A DNA stretch of 64,000 nt from Emcibacter sp. (GTDB lineage: Bacteria; Pseudomonadota; Alphaproteobacteria; Sphingomonadales; Emcibacteraceae): the NCBI RefSeq assembly GCF_963675455.1, contig NZ_OY776217.1, forward strand, positions 1,032,001 through 1,096,000, in the 5' to 3' direction. Numbering within the stretch: position 1 is the first letter of the stretch; each line of letters starts with the position of its first letter. The position numbers and the translations under genes were made by a program. Shown piece after piece: positions 17,751-26,915 of this stretch. The notes under the pieces were generated by a model. The model saw only the letters and a list, made by a program, of their open reading frames with translations. It did not search any database and was not told the origin of the DNA.

Positions 17751-17950
17751 TGTCTATGGAAGAAAACAAACCCCTTGGAGAGCTGTTTGCACGATTGGGA
17801 TATGCGTTGCTGGAACTTTCGCCGGAAGACAGAAATATTCTGGTGGAACATTGTGTTCAGCTGGCGGAAGACATGAACAGCCAGCGGGCTACCCTGGCCC
17901 TTAAATATCCTGCACTGATGGGGGAGACGAAGAATGTCCCGGACGAATAA
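17750..17950 (+). CDS. Small 66-residue protein between luxI and phyH
   Basis: A 66-residue acidic, mostly helical protein (MSMEENKPLGELFARLGYAL...). No signal peptide, membrane segment or known motif; it has one Cys. The ATG overlaps the luxI stop (TAATG) and AAGGAGG lies 10 bases upstream, while its 3' end overlaps phyH by 17 bases. This tight double overlap argues that it is real and translated with both neighbours. An alternative start is the second Met (17756). The function is unknown; a partner of PhyH or of the AHL synthase is possible from context only. Confidence 0.7.
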   Translation: MSMEENKPLGELFARLGYALLELSPEDRNILVEHCVQLAEDMNSQRATLALKYPALMGETKNVPDE

Positions 17951-18830
17951 GATAATCCGGGAGGAGATGGAGCGGGAAGACGGGGTGCTGGATTATGTGG
18001 CCCGCCTGCGCAACAACGGCTATGTCATCATCGAGGATCTTGTGCCCGAGATTATGATCGAGCAGGTTAATCAGGAGCTGAAGCCGTCCTTTCACCAGAC
18101 GCCTAATTCCGAAGGTCTTTTCTGGGGCTTTCATACCAAGAGAATGGGGCGCATTTTTTCCAAGGCGCCAACGTCCCACGGTTTGGCTACAAATCCTGTG
18201 ATCCTTGGCATCATGGAGGATATTCTCGGCCCGAATTGTGAAAAAATCCAGGTCAACCTGACCCAGGCCATTCGTATTGAGCCGGGGGAGGAAGGACAGC
18301 TTCTGCACCGGGACGACGAAATGTTTCCCTGGGGTCATCCCGGCAGCGAGTTCATGATCAATGCCATGTGGGCGCTGGATGATTTCACCGCGGAGAACGG
18401 CGGGACTGTGCTGTGGCCGCGCAGTCACCTGAAACCGGTGCAGCGGGAAGTGCCGCCAGAGGAACTGGTGCAGGCGGAAATGAAACGGGGCTCTGTTCTG
18501 ATCTGGCTCGGTTCTACCCAGCATGGCGGCGGCGCCAACCGGTCGCGCAAGCCACGTACCGGTCTGACCGTCAGTTACAGCCTCGGCTGGCTGCGGCAGG
18601 CGGAAAATCAGTATCTGGCTTATCCGCCGGAAGTTGCAAAACACTTTCCCGAAAAGCTGCAGGAACTGATTGGTTATAAAGTACACCGGCCAAACCTGGG
18701 CTGGTACGAAGGCCAGGAACCGGACGTTCTGTTCAATGGCCGGCCAGAAGCCCTGCCGGCTCTGGATCTTGTCCCCCGGGACATAGAACTGATGATCCAG
18801 GAATATCTTGCCGGCAAGCAGGTGGCCTGA
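17934..18830 (+). CDS. Phytanoyl-CoA dioxygenase (PhyH) family oxygenase
   Basis: A 298-residue Fe(II)/2-oxoglutarate-type oxygenase. The iron triad is visible: H125 and D127 in LLHRDDEMF and a distal H197 in STQHGGGANRS; an Arg shortly after (KPRTG, about 208) suits 2-oxoglutarate binding. Members hydroxylate acyl-CoAs or diverse small molecules. It overlaps the 66-codon gene and follows luxI, an arrangement I recall as recurrent in sphingomonads and related alphaproteobacteria, so it is likely expressed under quorum control. It may modify a signal or a secondary metabolite; the substrate is unknown. GGGAGA precedes the ATG. Confidence 0.87.
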   Translation: MSRTNKIIREEMEREDGVLDYVARLRNNGYVIIEDLVPEIMIEQVNQELKPSFHQTPNSEGLFWGFHTKRMGRIFSKAPTSHGLATNPVILGIMEDILGPNCEKIQVNLTQAIRIEPGEEGQLLHRDDEMFPWGHPGSEFMINAMWALDDFTAENGGTVLWPRSHLKPVQREVPPEELVQAEMKRGSVLIWLGSTQHGGGANRSRKPRTGLTVSYSLGWLRQAENQYLAYPPEVAKHFPEKLQELIGYKVHRPNLGWYEGQEPDVLFNGRPEALPALDLVPRDIELMIQEYLAGKQVA

Positions 18831-18871
18831 CACGACATCAATCAATTGGAATTATTTGGGGGAAGGGGGAA

Positions 18872-19381
18872 CTAGTCCGTGTGCGGATCGCTATGATCCA
18901 GATGCAGGCGGATGGTTCCCTCTTCATTTTTTGTTATCACAAAAATCCTGTCATATTGTCCGTCCTGAAGTTCGGGAAGCTCCTGTCCGCTGAGCAGTCC
19001 GGCCAGATAAGGGGTCGTGTTGCTGTGACCGACCACCAGAATATTGCCGGGCAGGTCACGGGTTCTATCGGCAAATCCGGCAAGATCATGCGGATCATAA
19101 AAGTCCAGGGAAAGCCCCGTATTGTGGAGGGTGGGTGCCGCCGTCTCCCTGGTGCGCTTCAGGTCTGTAGAATAAACGGCGGTAAGTTTTTTATCGGCAA
19201 AATAACCGGCGTACCATTGCGCCCGCTGTCGTCCGGCCTCTGTCAGGGCCGGATCCGCCGTCCCGTCTGTCATTTTTTCCGCATGCCGGATCAAATATAT
19301 TGTCTGTTCTGCCAGGACCGGTTCCAGCATGGCAATCAGCAGGAAGAATCCTGAAAGCCCGTACCTCAAAAATCTTTTCAT
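18872..19381 (-). CDS. Exported SixA-like histidine phosphatase
   Basis: A 169-residue protein with a signal peptide (about 1-24, LSGFFLLIAMLEPVLAEQ). The phosphohistidine motif is IRHAEK near the mature N-terminus, a conserved Arg is in STDLKRTRETA, and the second catalytic His is in VVGHSN. All core residues of the histidine phosphatase branch are present. The predicted periplasmic location makes regulation of a phosphorelay unlikely; a phosphomonoesterase role is more probable. It faces phyH tail to tail with a 41-base gap. Confidence 0.82.
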   Translation of the reverse strand: MKRFLRYGLSGFFLLIAMLEPVLAEQTIYLIRHAEKMTDGTADPALTEAGRQRAQWYAGYFADKKLTAVYSTDLKRTRETAAPTLHNTGLSLDFYDPHDLAGFADRTRDLPGNILVVGHSNTTPYLAGLLSGQELPELQDGQYDRIFVITKNEEGTIRLHLDHSDPHTD

Positions 19382-20065
19382 CGTTTTTCCCCGTTTTTTG
19401 ATCTGGATAAAATTGTAACACTGGTTCCTGTAAATGGCCCGGTGAATTTTAAAGGGCCGGTGATTTCAGGCAAAATTCAGGGCAAACCCGAAATAACGGA
19501 CAGGGGCCCGATTATAATCTATCCGCTGGGTTATATACAACATGTTGTTATGAACGGAAATTTCTATAAATCCGGCTCCGGAACCTGAATGGTCCGGATG
19601 GGGGGACTATATATTTAGTCGGGATCAGATACTGGTTTCATGAGAAACATATCCAGAAAATACCATCGAAACAGAAAAAACTGTTACAGTACGCCAGGGT
19701 ATCACAGGGGGTATGTCACTCAACTCTGCCGGGTCTGAATTTCAGTATAAGACAGGGATCCCTGTATATTAATGTGGACTAAAGTAATATATAATGTGGA
19801 TTATGTTACTTTAATGGAAATCCGTTAACCATTTATCAATCTTTTCCCTATTATTTGAAGATTATAATAAAAAAAGTATAGAATTTTCAATTAAGTATTA
19901 GTTTCATATGCAAAATGATACATTTAGAATAAAAAGATTTAAAAACCTGTATCATTAGTGTATGGTGCAGTCGTTCACCGGATAATTGCTCCGTTTCATT
20001 TCCAGAATCGAGAGTAAAACGGGAACATTCGTGAGGTTGGAAACGCAACACATAGGGAGAAAGAC
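19382..20065. promoter_or_regulatory. 684-base upstream region of a TonB receptor with several palindromes
   Basis: AT-rich and gene-free. It contains ACAACATGTTGT (19537-19548), ACAGGGATCCCTGT (19752-19765), and two direct repeats AATGTGGACTA (19771-19781) and AATGTGGATTA (19793-19803) spaced 22 bp, two helical turns. AAAGTAA/TTACTTT flank the second repeat. These look like regulator sites for the receptor gene. The two divergent promoters must also lie here. Confidence 0.45.
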
Positions 20066-22327
20066 ATGTATAAGCGTTTACTACAGACTACAGCTCTTAC
20101 AGCATTGGTTTTCGGCGCGACAGTGACAACACCGTCACTGGCCGAAGAAGAAACGATGATGCTGGAAGAAATTACCGTGACCGCACAGCGCCGGTCCGAA
20201 AACCTGCAGGCGGTTCCTGTGGCCGTAACAGCGCTCAGCGCCAGTGCCATTGAGAAAGCTGATATCCATACGGCGGATGATATTGCCACCCGCATTCCCA
20301 GTATGACTTTCTCGCCGTTCGCGCCGGGTCAGTCCGTGGTCAGCCTGCGTGGTATCTCATCAAATGACGATGGTGCCGGAACAGAAAACTCCGTTGCCGT
20401 GTTCATGGATGACGTTTACCTGGGCCGTATTTCCAACATGGCCTTCGAACTGTTCGATGTGGAACGCATCGAGGTTCTGCGCGGTCCGCAGGGCACCCTT
20501 TATGGTAAAAACGCCATTGGCGGCGCCATCAACGTGGTTTCCACAAAGCCGGGCCAGGATTTCCGAGCCAAGGTTAAAGCCACTGTCGGCAACTATGACC
20601 GTCAGGACTTCCAAGGCGTTGTTTCCGGACCGCTGAGCGACAGCCTGGCTGCCAAAGTGTCCTTCTCCTCCCGTCAGCGTGACGGCTGGGTTGAGAACAT
20701 CATTACCGGCAACAAACTGAAAGACGAAAACGTACAGTCCGTACGCGGTCAGCTGCTGTGGACGGGTGAAAATACAGAAATCACCCTGAGCGCCGATACC
20801 ATGGATATGGATCAGGCCGACATGGGCCGTATCCCGACACGCAGTAACCCGCCTCTTCCCGGAATTTATGAGGAACATATTGCTGCCGGTGGCGACTACA
20901 AGCATTCAACAAATCCGCAGGATGGGTATGCCAAAAAGAGCGCTAATGGCGTCAGCATGAAAATTGAACATGATTTCGGTGATGCCGGTACTCTGACATC
21001 TGTCAGCGCCTACCGTGACAGCGCCAATGACTGGGAAATGGATTCTACTGGTTCCCCTGCTCCTGGCGATAACATTGTCGATGAAATTCATGACTATACC
21101 AAACAGTATAGCCAGGAATTCCGTTTCGCAGGCACCATCAATGACAATATGGACTATGTTGCCGGCCTGTTTTATATGAACGAAAACACCGACCGTCAGG
21201 AAACCTTCCGTCTGGTGTTCAACGAAGATGACCGCCTGCCGAGCCTGAGCGCTGATGATGGTGAAGACTGGGTCGGCTCCTATCGTCAGGACAACACCAC
21301 CGACAGTTTTGCGGCTTTTGCCCACGTGAATTATAACGTCACTGACAAACTGAAACTGGGTGTTGGTGTTCGGTATACCTACGAAGAAAAGACCATCGAT
21401 AACTGGACAGAGAGTTATGGTGGTCCGTTTAGTGGATTTATCATCACAAGTGATTTCGGTACAGATATCGACAATAAGATCGGTGGCGTGCAGGCCAGCG
21501 AATCCTGGTCTGATTTCTCTCCGAAATTGACTCTGGATTATCAGATCAATGACGATACTTTAGTCTACGCCAGCGTTTCCAAAGGCTTTAAATCCGGCGG
21601 ATTCGGCGCGGCACCCGAGAGTATCGCAGCAGCACAGCTTCCGCTGCAGCCGGAAATTGCCTGGAACTATGAAATCGGTTCCAAGGCCGACCTGTTTGAC
21701 GGAACCCTGCGTCTGAACCTGGCGGCTTATTACACAGACTATACAGACCTGCAGTTCCAACGTTTCGGTCGGCAGCTTGACGGTGCGCAACCTGGACAGT
21801 TTTTCGGTGTATTCCGGACACGTAACGCAGCGTCTGCCGAAATCTATGGTGTAGAAGCTGAATTCACCTGGGTGCCGGTCGAAAACCTGTATATTTCTGG
21901 TAACTATTCCTACATGCATACTGAGGCTGAGTTTGTGTTCGATGCCTATTATGCAACTCCGCCGGCAACACCGGATATTCAGACTAAACCTCTGACCCGC
22001 GCGCCGGAGCACCGCTTCTACATTGCGGCCGACTATAGCCATGATGTGTCCTGGGGCGGCCAGATGTCTTACCATATCGATTACCGGTATACCGGCGATC
22101 AGCGTGGTGATGTGGTGTCTGACCTGACCATGCAGCCGTCATGGGGCGTGTCTGACGCCAATGTTTCCTGGACCAGCGAAGATGAACAGTGGGAAATTTC
22201 TCTCTGGGGTAAAAATATCTTCGATGAAGAATATATTTCCCACATCTATATCGTGGGCCCGGGTGATGTCGCGGTATATGGTGATCCTGTCATGTACGGG
22301 GCATCTGTTACCTGGCGCTTCAACTAA
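20066..22327 (+). CDS. TonB-dependent outer-membrane receptor
   Basis: A 753-residue outer-membrane receptor. A signal peptide (about 1-26, ending SLAEEE) is followed by a TonB-box-like EEITVTAQRR, a plug domain (about 45-160: VFMDDVYLGRISNMAFELFDVERIEVLRGPQGTLYGKNAIGGAIN in outline) and a 22-strand barrel with the family's C-terminal Phe-Asn (YGASVTWRFN). Such receptors import large or scarce substrates using TonB energy. It precedes the amidase/racemase/P450 genes but a strong terminator separates them, so it is probably a separate transcript of the same module. Substrate unknown. Confidence 0.9.
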   Translation: MYKRLLQTTALTALVFGATVTTPSLAEEETMMLEEITVTAQRRSENLQAVPVAVTALSASAIEKADIHTADDIATRIPSMTFSPFAPGQSVVSLRGISSNDDGAGTENSVAVFMDDVYLGRISNMAFELFDVERIEVLRGPQGTLYGKNAIGGAINVVSTKPGQDFRAKVKATVGNYDRQDFQGVVSGPLSDSLAAKVSFSSRQRDGWVENIITGNKLKDENVQSVRGQLLWTGENTEITLSADTMDMDQADMGRIPTRSNPPLPGIYEEHIAAGGDYKHSTNPQDGYAKKSANGVSMKIEHDFGDAGTLTSVSAYRDSANDWEMDSTGSPAPGDNIVDEIHDYTKQYSQEFRFAGTINDNMDYVAGLFYMNENTDRQETFRLVFNEDDRLPSLSADDGEDWVGSYRQDNTTDSFAAFAHVNYNVTDKLKLGVGVRYTYEEKTIDNWTESYGGPFSGFIITSDFGTDIDNKIGGVQASESWSDFSPKLTLDYQINDDTLVYASVSKGFKSGGFGAAPESIAAAQLPLQPEIAWNYEIGSKADLFDGTLRLNLAAYYTDYTDLQFQRFGRQLDGAQPGQFFGVFRTRNAASAEIYGVEAEFTWVPVENLYISGNYSYMHTEAEFVFDAYYATPPATPDIQTKPLTRAPEHRFYIAADYSHDVSWGGQMSYHIDYRYTGDQRGDVVSDLTMQPSWGVSDANVSWTSEDEQWEISLWGKNIFDEEYISHIYIVGPGDVAVYGDPVMYGASVTWRFN

Positions 22328-22345
22328 GCCACATAACATGATATT

Positions 22346-22376
22346 GTCGGGCACTTCGGTGCCCGACTTTTTTTTG
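22346..22376 (+). terminator. Rho-independent terminator after TonB receptor
   Basis: Stem GTCGGGCAC / GTGCCCGAC with a TTCG tetraloop, 9 perfect pairs, followed by a run of eight T. It lies 18 bases after the receptor stop codon. Confidence 0.92.
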
Positions 22377-22416
22377 TCTATAATTCTATTTTCTTCATAT
22401 CCCGGGAGGAACGGCC

Positions 22417-23826
22417 ATGACAATTCTTGAGCTGACAGCGGTGGAAGCCCTGCGCCGGATCAGAGATGGCGAACTGACTGTCGCAGACTATGCCCGCCAT
22501 ATTATCCAGCGCGCCGAAGAACAGTCGAATCTGAATGTTTTTATTACATTTGATCCGGACAAGCTTCTGGAAGCTGCCCGTAATGCGGACCGTATCCGCA
22601 AGGATGGCGCGGCCCGCGGGGCATTGTTCGGTCTGCCGATTGCCTTGAAAGACAATATTGATACCAGGGATTATGCGACGAGCGGCGGTACGGCGGCGCT
22701 CAGGGATCATCGGCCAACAGCCAATGCGCCGGTGGTGCAGAAACTCCTCGATCAGGGCGCCATTGTCGCCGGCAAAGCCAACCTGCATGAGCTGGCCATG
22801 GGCATTACCTCCAACAACGGTGTTTTCGGTGCGGTGCGCAACCCCTACAATCCGGATATGATTCCCGGCGGCAGCAGCGGCGGCAGCGCAGCGGCGGTGG
22901 CGGCAGGCATTGTGCCGGTGGCGCTTGGTACAGACACCGGCGGATCGGCCCGCATTCCCGGCGCGCTGTGCGGTGTGGTGGGTTTCCGGCCGACCATGGG
23001 CCGGTACGGCAGTGAAGGGGCGGTGCCCATTTCTCATACCCGCGACACCATCGGCACCTTTGCCCGCGGGGTCGAAGATATCATGCTGGTGGATGAAGCC
23101 ATTACGTCCGAGGAATCTCTCGAGTCCCTCAAAAGTCTTGAGGGTGTTCGCATCGGCGTGCCGCGGACCTATTTCTATGAAAACCTGGAACCGGACGTGG
23201 CCGCGGCGGCGGAGAAAACTCTCGACCTGCTGCGGGAAAAAGGCGTCGTTCTGGTGGAGGCGGATATCCCCGATGTGGGACCGCTTGATGAAGCGGTCAG
23301 CTTCCCGGTGGTGCTCTATGAATTCCTGCCGGACCTGGAAAAATATCTCTGCCACAAGGGCTGCGAGATTACCATCGAGGAACTGGTGGCCGAGATCGGC
23401 AGCCCCGATGTAAAGGGCCTGAGTCTCTCCCTGATGGGGGAAGGCGCCATGCCGAAAGAAGCTTATAAAGCAGCGATCGAAATTCACCGCCCTGCCCTGC
23501 AGAAGGCCTATGCCGACTATTTCAGGGCCCAGAATGTGGCGGCGGTGATCTTCCCAACCACACCGCTCACCGCCCGGCCTATCGGTCACGATGAAACCGT
23601 GGAGCTGAACGGCGAACAGGTGCCGACCTTCGGTACCTTCATCCGCAACACGGACCCGGGCAGCAACGCGGGGCTTCCGGGCATCAGCCTGCCGGTTGGC
23701 CTGTCGTCCACGGGCCTGCCCATCGGCATGGAACTGGACGGGCCGGACGGCAGCGACCGGAAATTGTTGCAGGTGGCGGCAGCGATCCAGGCTGTGCTTG
23801 CCCCGATGCCGGCGCCGAAACTCTAG
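22417..23826 (+). CDS. Amidase-signature family amidase
   Basis: A 469-residue amidase. The Ser-cisSer-Lys triad is present: K78 (IALKDNID), S153 in the Gly/Ser-rich GGSSGGS, and nucleophile S177 in TGGSARIPG. The family hydrolyses amides such as indole-acetamide, mandelamide or peptide-derived amides to acids. It starts a same-direction group amidase, CoA-racemase/transferase (14-base gap), P450 and MarR. An acid released here could be turned into a CoA thioester handled by the next enzyme, but no CoA ligase is adjacent. GGGAGGAACGG precedes the ATG. Substrate unknown. Confidence 0.88.
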   Translation: MTILELTAVEALRRIRDGELTVADYARHIIQRAEEQSNLNVFITFDPDKLLEAARNADRIRKDGAARGALFGLPIALKDNIDTRDYATSGGTAALRDHRPTANAPVVQKLLDQGAIVAGKANLHELAMGITSNNGVFGAVRNPYNPDMIPGGSSGGSAAAVAAGIVPVALGTDTGGSARIPGALCGVVGFRPTMGRYGSEGAVPISHTRDTIGTFARGVEDIMLVDEAITSEESLESLKSLEGVRIGVPRTYFYENLEPDVAAAAEKTLDLLREKGVVLVEADIPDVGPLDEAVSFPVVLYEFLPDLEKYLCHKGCEITIEELVAEIGSPDVKGLSLSLMGEGAMPKEAYKAAIEIHRPALQKAYADYFRAQNVAAVIFPTTPLTARPIGHDETVELNGEQVPTFGTFIRNTDPGSNAGLPGISLPVGLSSTGLPIGMELDGPDGSDRKLLQVAAAIQAVLAPMPAPKL

Positions 23827-23840
23827 GCGGACGGAATGAT

Positions 23841-24938
23841 ATGGGGCCGTTGTCGGGGATCAGGATTATCGAATTCGAGGCCATTGGCCCGGCGCCCTAT
23901 TGCGGCATGCTGCTGGCTGACCTGGGTGCCGACGTCATTCTGATAGAACAGGCGGAAACCGGATTGCAGGGCGATCCGGCGAAGGATCTGACCCGGCGTG
24001 GCAAACGGTCCATTGTCCTCGATCTGAAAGACAGGGACGATCTGGCTGTTGCCCGTGAACTCTGTCGCGGGGCTGATGTTCTGATTGAAGGCCGGCGCCC
24101 CGGCGCGATGGAACGTCTTGGCCTGGGTCCGGATGACCTGATGCCGGACAATCCAGGGCTTATTTATGGCCGGGTTACCGGCTGGGGGCAGGCGGGGCCG
24201 CTGGCTTCGGCGGCGGGACATGACATCAACTATATCGCCCTGTCAGGGATTCTCGGCGCGATCGGGGAGAAGGACAGGCCTCCGGTGCCGCCGCTTAACC
24301 TTGTGGGAGACTATGGTGGAGGATCGCTGTTCCTCGCCTTCGGCATTCTGGCGGCAATCATAGAGCGACAGCACAGCGGCAGGGGCCAGGTCATAGATGC
24401 GGCAATCACTGACGGGGCGGCGTCCCTGTCGACGATATTTTACGCCTTGATGGCCCAGGGCCGTTGGCAGGCGGAAAGAGGCCATAACTTGCTTGACGGC
24501 AGCGCGCCCTATTACCGCTGTTACGAGACACGGGACGGGAAATATATTTCCGTCGGGGCGATTGAACCCCGTTTTTATCGTGTGCTGCTGGAAAAGCTGG
24601 GCCTTGATCCTGCTGATTTCGAGCCGCAGAATGATCAAGCCAGATGGCCCGCTTATATCAAGCGTTTCGAGGAAGTTTTCAAAAGCCGGACCCGGATGGA
24701 ATGGTGCGAGCTGCTTGAAGGAACCGATGCCTGTTTTGCGCCTGTCCTCGACTTTGAGGAGGCGCCGTTTCATCCTCATAACGCCTCCCGCCAGGCCCAT
24801 ATCGCTCAAAACGGCATCACCGCACCCGCGCCGGCACCGCGTTTCAGCAGAGCTATCGGAAAGGCTGACGGGGGTCTGCCGATGAAAGACCAGCACCGGG
24901 CTGAAATCCTGGCGGAGATCGGACCGGACAGGCGCTAG
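23841..24938 (+). CDS. CaiB/BaiF family, alpha-methylacyl-CoA racemase-like
   Basis: A 365-residue class III CoA-transferase-fold protein. Residues that in mycobacterial methylacyl-CoA racemase form the catalytic set are aligned here: H127 (GHDINY), D157 (NLVGDYGGG) and E242 (GAIEPRF). That combination favours an AMACR-type epimerase of 2-methylacyl-CoA over a true CoA-transferase, although transfer cannot be excluded. The length fits the racemase. It follows the amidase by 14 bases and precedes the P450 after an 84-base gap with two operators. It suggests a branched-chain or 2-arylpropionyl-type acid as pathway intermediate (inference). Confidence 0.82.
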   Translation: MGPLSGIRIIEFEAIGPAPYCGMLLADLGADVILIEQAETGLQGDPAKDLTRRGKRSIVLDLKDRDDLAVARELCRGADVLIEGRRPGAMERLGLGPDDLMPDNPGLIYGRVTGWGQAGPLASAAGHDINYIALSGILGAIGEKDRPPVPPLNLVGDYGGGSLFLAFGILAAIIERQHSGRGQVIDAAITDGAASLSTIFYALMAQGRWQAERGHNLLDGSAPYYRCYETRDGKYISVGAIEPRFYRVLLEKLGLDPADFEPQNDQARWPAYIKRFEEVFKSRTRMEWCELLEGTDACFAPVLDFEEAPFHPHNASRQAHIAQNGITAPAPAPRFSRAIGKADGGLPMKDQHRAEILAEIGPDRR

Positions 24939-24956
24939 GCAGTGTCGGCCATTTAC

Positions 24957-25013
24957 ATGTTGACATATCAACATAGAATCGGGCATGCTTTATATGTTGA
25001 TATATAAACATAT
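24957..25013. promoter_or_regulatory. Two matching operator-like inverted repeats before the P450
   Basis: Site 1 is ATGTT-N8-AACAT at 24957-24974 (arms extend to ATGTTGA/TCAACAT). Site 2 is ATGTT-N8-AACAT at 24994-25011 (arms extend to ATATGTT/AACATAT). The centres are 37 bp apart. Two identical-format 18-bp sites just upstream of the P450 start (25023) point to a repressor, most simply the MarR encoded downstream at 26307. Confidence 0.65.
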
Positions 25014-25022
25014 AGGTGAGCC

Positions 25023-26276
25023 ATGGGAGATTACGCAAATTCAACAGGTACCGGCTGTCCGCTTTCGGCCTTGTCCGATACCTTTCATCTGACCAATGAA
25101 CAGTTGGAGGAAACCTTCCACAGGGCGCGGGCGGAACGTCCCGTCTTTTATCTGGAGGATATTGGTTTCTGGGCCGTAACGAAGTATGAGGACATCAAGG
25201 TTGTTCTCGGCGACAAAGAACGTTTCTCATCCGAAATAACCCTTGAACCGCTTGCGCCGGTGGCGCCTGAGGTTCTGCAGCTGTTTAAGGATCGGGGATT
25301 TTCGCCCCGGCCGACCCTGTCCAATAACGAGCGGGATGACCACGCCCGCATCCGTAATAATGCGCTCAAGGCCTTTTCCCCGGCGCGGATGAAAAAGCTC
25401 GAGCCCTATATCCGCCAGCTTGTGAATGAGGCCATCAACAGTTTCGAGGCGGACAAAAAAGCCGATCTGGTCCGCCAGATGGTGTATGAGCTGCCGGCAC
25501 TGGTGCTGTTTAAACTTCTGGGTATTCCGGACGGGGACGTGCAGAAAATCAAGATGTGGGCGGACAGCCGGCTGATTCTGTCCTTCGGTCGCCCCTCGGT
25601 CGCTGATCAGCTTGTGGCGGCAGGTCATATGGCCGACTATTGGGACTATTGCCTGGCCCATGTGCGAAAACGGATGGAACACCCGGAAGACGATCTGCCG
25701 AGCGACATGCTGGCGACCCGCAATGGCGACGACAGTATCCTGACCGTGGAAGATATCAACAATGTGGTGTTCGGCTTGTTGCTGGCTGGCCATGAAACCA
25801 CCACCAACATGTCGGGCAATGCGGTGCTCAGTCTGCTGGAAGACCTGAAAAACTGGGACGCCCTTGTCGCTGATCCTTCGCTCATAAAAAATGCGGTGGA
25901 GGAATGCCTCAGGTTCCGGCCCTCGGTGGTGGCCTGGCGACGGCTGGTGAAGGAACCGGTGGAGCTTTCCGGCGTGAAAATTCCGGCTGGCGAGCGGATT
26001 CTCTGTTACCTGCCGTCCGGCAACCGGGATGAAGAGGTTTTCGACAATGGCGAAGTCCTGGATCTTCATCGCAAGGATGCCCGCTCCCATGTTTCCTTTG
26101 GCTATGGCCGGCATTTCTGTCTCGGGGCGGCTCTGGCCCGCTTTGAACTTAAGGTTCTGCTGGAAGAGCTGACCAGACGGCTGCCCGGAGTGCGTCTTTG
26201 TGAAGGCCAGGATTTTGAAGCGGTGGAAGCCGTTCAGTTTCGCGGGCCCAAGGAACTCTGGATCGAGTGGGATTAA
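25023..26276 (+). CDS. Cytochrome P450 monooxygenase
   Basis: A 417-residue soluble bacterial P450. The I-helix oxygen-activation motif is AGHETTTN (about 260), the K-helix ExxR is EECLRFRP, and the heme loop is FGYGRHFCLG with the thiolate C366. There is no membrane anchor or fused reductase, and no ferredoxin gene is adjacent, so redox partners are elsewhere. GGTGAG precedes the ATG. Preceded by two operator-like repeats and followed at 30 bases by a MarR gene. It probably hydroxylates or demethylates the substrate of this module; the sequence alone does not identify it. Confidence 0.92.
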   Translation: MGDYANSTGTGCPLSALSDTFHLTNEQLEETFHRARAERPVFYLEDIGFWAVTKYEDIKVVLGDKERFSSEITLEPLAPVAPEVLQLFKDRGFSPRPTLSNNERDDHARIRNNALKAFSPARMKKLEPYIRQLVNEAINSFEADKKADLVRQMVYELPALVLFKLLGIPDGDVQKIKMWADSRLILSFGRPSVADQLVAAGHMADYWDYCLAHVRKRMEHPEDDLPSDMLATRNGDDSILTVEDINNVVFGLLLAGHETTTNMSGNAVLSLLEDLKNWDALVADPSLIKNAVEECLRFRPSVVAWRRLVKEPVELSGVKIPAGERILCYLPSGNRDEEVFDNGEVLDLHRKDARSHVSFGYGRHFCLGAALARFELKVLLEELTRRLPGVRLCEGQDFEAVEAVQFRGPKELWIEWD

Positions 26277-26306
26277 CGGTTTATCCTGGACAATGAAAAG
26301 AGAAAA

Positions 26307-26792
26307 ATGACCGACGACATAACCCCTTACAAACAAGTCAATGGACACAAGGTCCTGAATATTGAAAATGACTGCACCTATTTTTTTGTCGCCATAGCCA
26401 ACCGGTTATCCAGCAGCGCATCCGCCCGGTATCGGAAAAAATTCGGCGTCGGCATTGTCGAATGGCGCTGCATGGTCATGCTGGCGATGGAGGAAGGGGT
26501 GAGTGCTGCCCGGATCAGCCAGGTCGGCGGCATCAACAAGGCTTTGGTCAGCCGCTCGCTGGCCCGGCTTGAGAAACTTGGTCATGTGCAGGACCATGAA
26601 GATACAAAGCGAAAACCCCGGCTCCTGCAATTCACAGAAAGTGGCAGGGCGCTATATGATCGAATGCTTGAACAGGCTCTGGAACGGGAAGAAAAATTGC
26701 GGGAGGGTCTTTCCGGTACCGAAGTCAGGGAACTTCTGAGAATGCTGCATATTGTTTCGGGAAATGTGAACAGGCTGGAAACGGAGCGCTGA
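26307..26792 (+). CDS. MarR-family transcriptional regulator
   Basis: A 161-residue winged-helix regulator. Core HTH at about 55-90 (EGVSAARISQVGGINKALVSRSLARLEKLGHV) and the wing with charged tip (DHEDTKRKPRLLQF) are typical of MarR. It follows the P450 gene by 30 bases and is probably co-transcribed with it. The pair of ATGTT-N8-AACAT sites before the P450 would make an autoregulated operon, released by a small aromatic or acyl-CoA ligand as is common in this family. Ligand unknown. Confidence 0.87.
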   Translation: MTDDITPYKQVNGHKVLNIENDCTYFFVAIANRLSSSASARYRKKFGVGIVEWRCMVMLAMEEGVSAARISQVGGINKALVSRSLARLEKLGHVQDHEDTKRKPRLLQFTESGRALYDRMLEQALEREEKLREGLSGTEVRELLRMLHIVSGNVNRLETER

Positions 26793-26915
26793 GGCCTGTT
26801 AAAAAACCCGCACTATAAATAGCTGCCATATATATTATCGCGTGGTATTTATTTTCGGCTTGTATAATGTGTTAGCGCAATTCAGAATACTATAGAAGAT
26901 AAGTAAAGTGGAAGT

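Noticed and set aside
22378..23589. 403-codon minus-strand frame
   Set aside because: Antisense shadow of the amidase, whose catalytic residues are intact on the plus strand.
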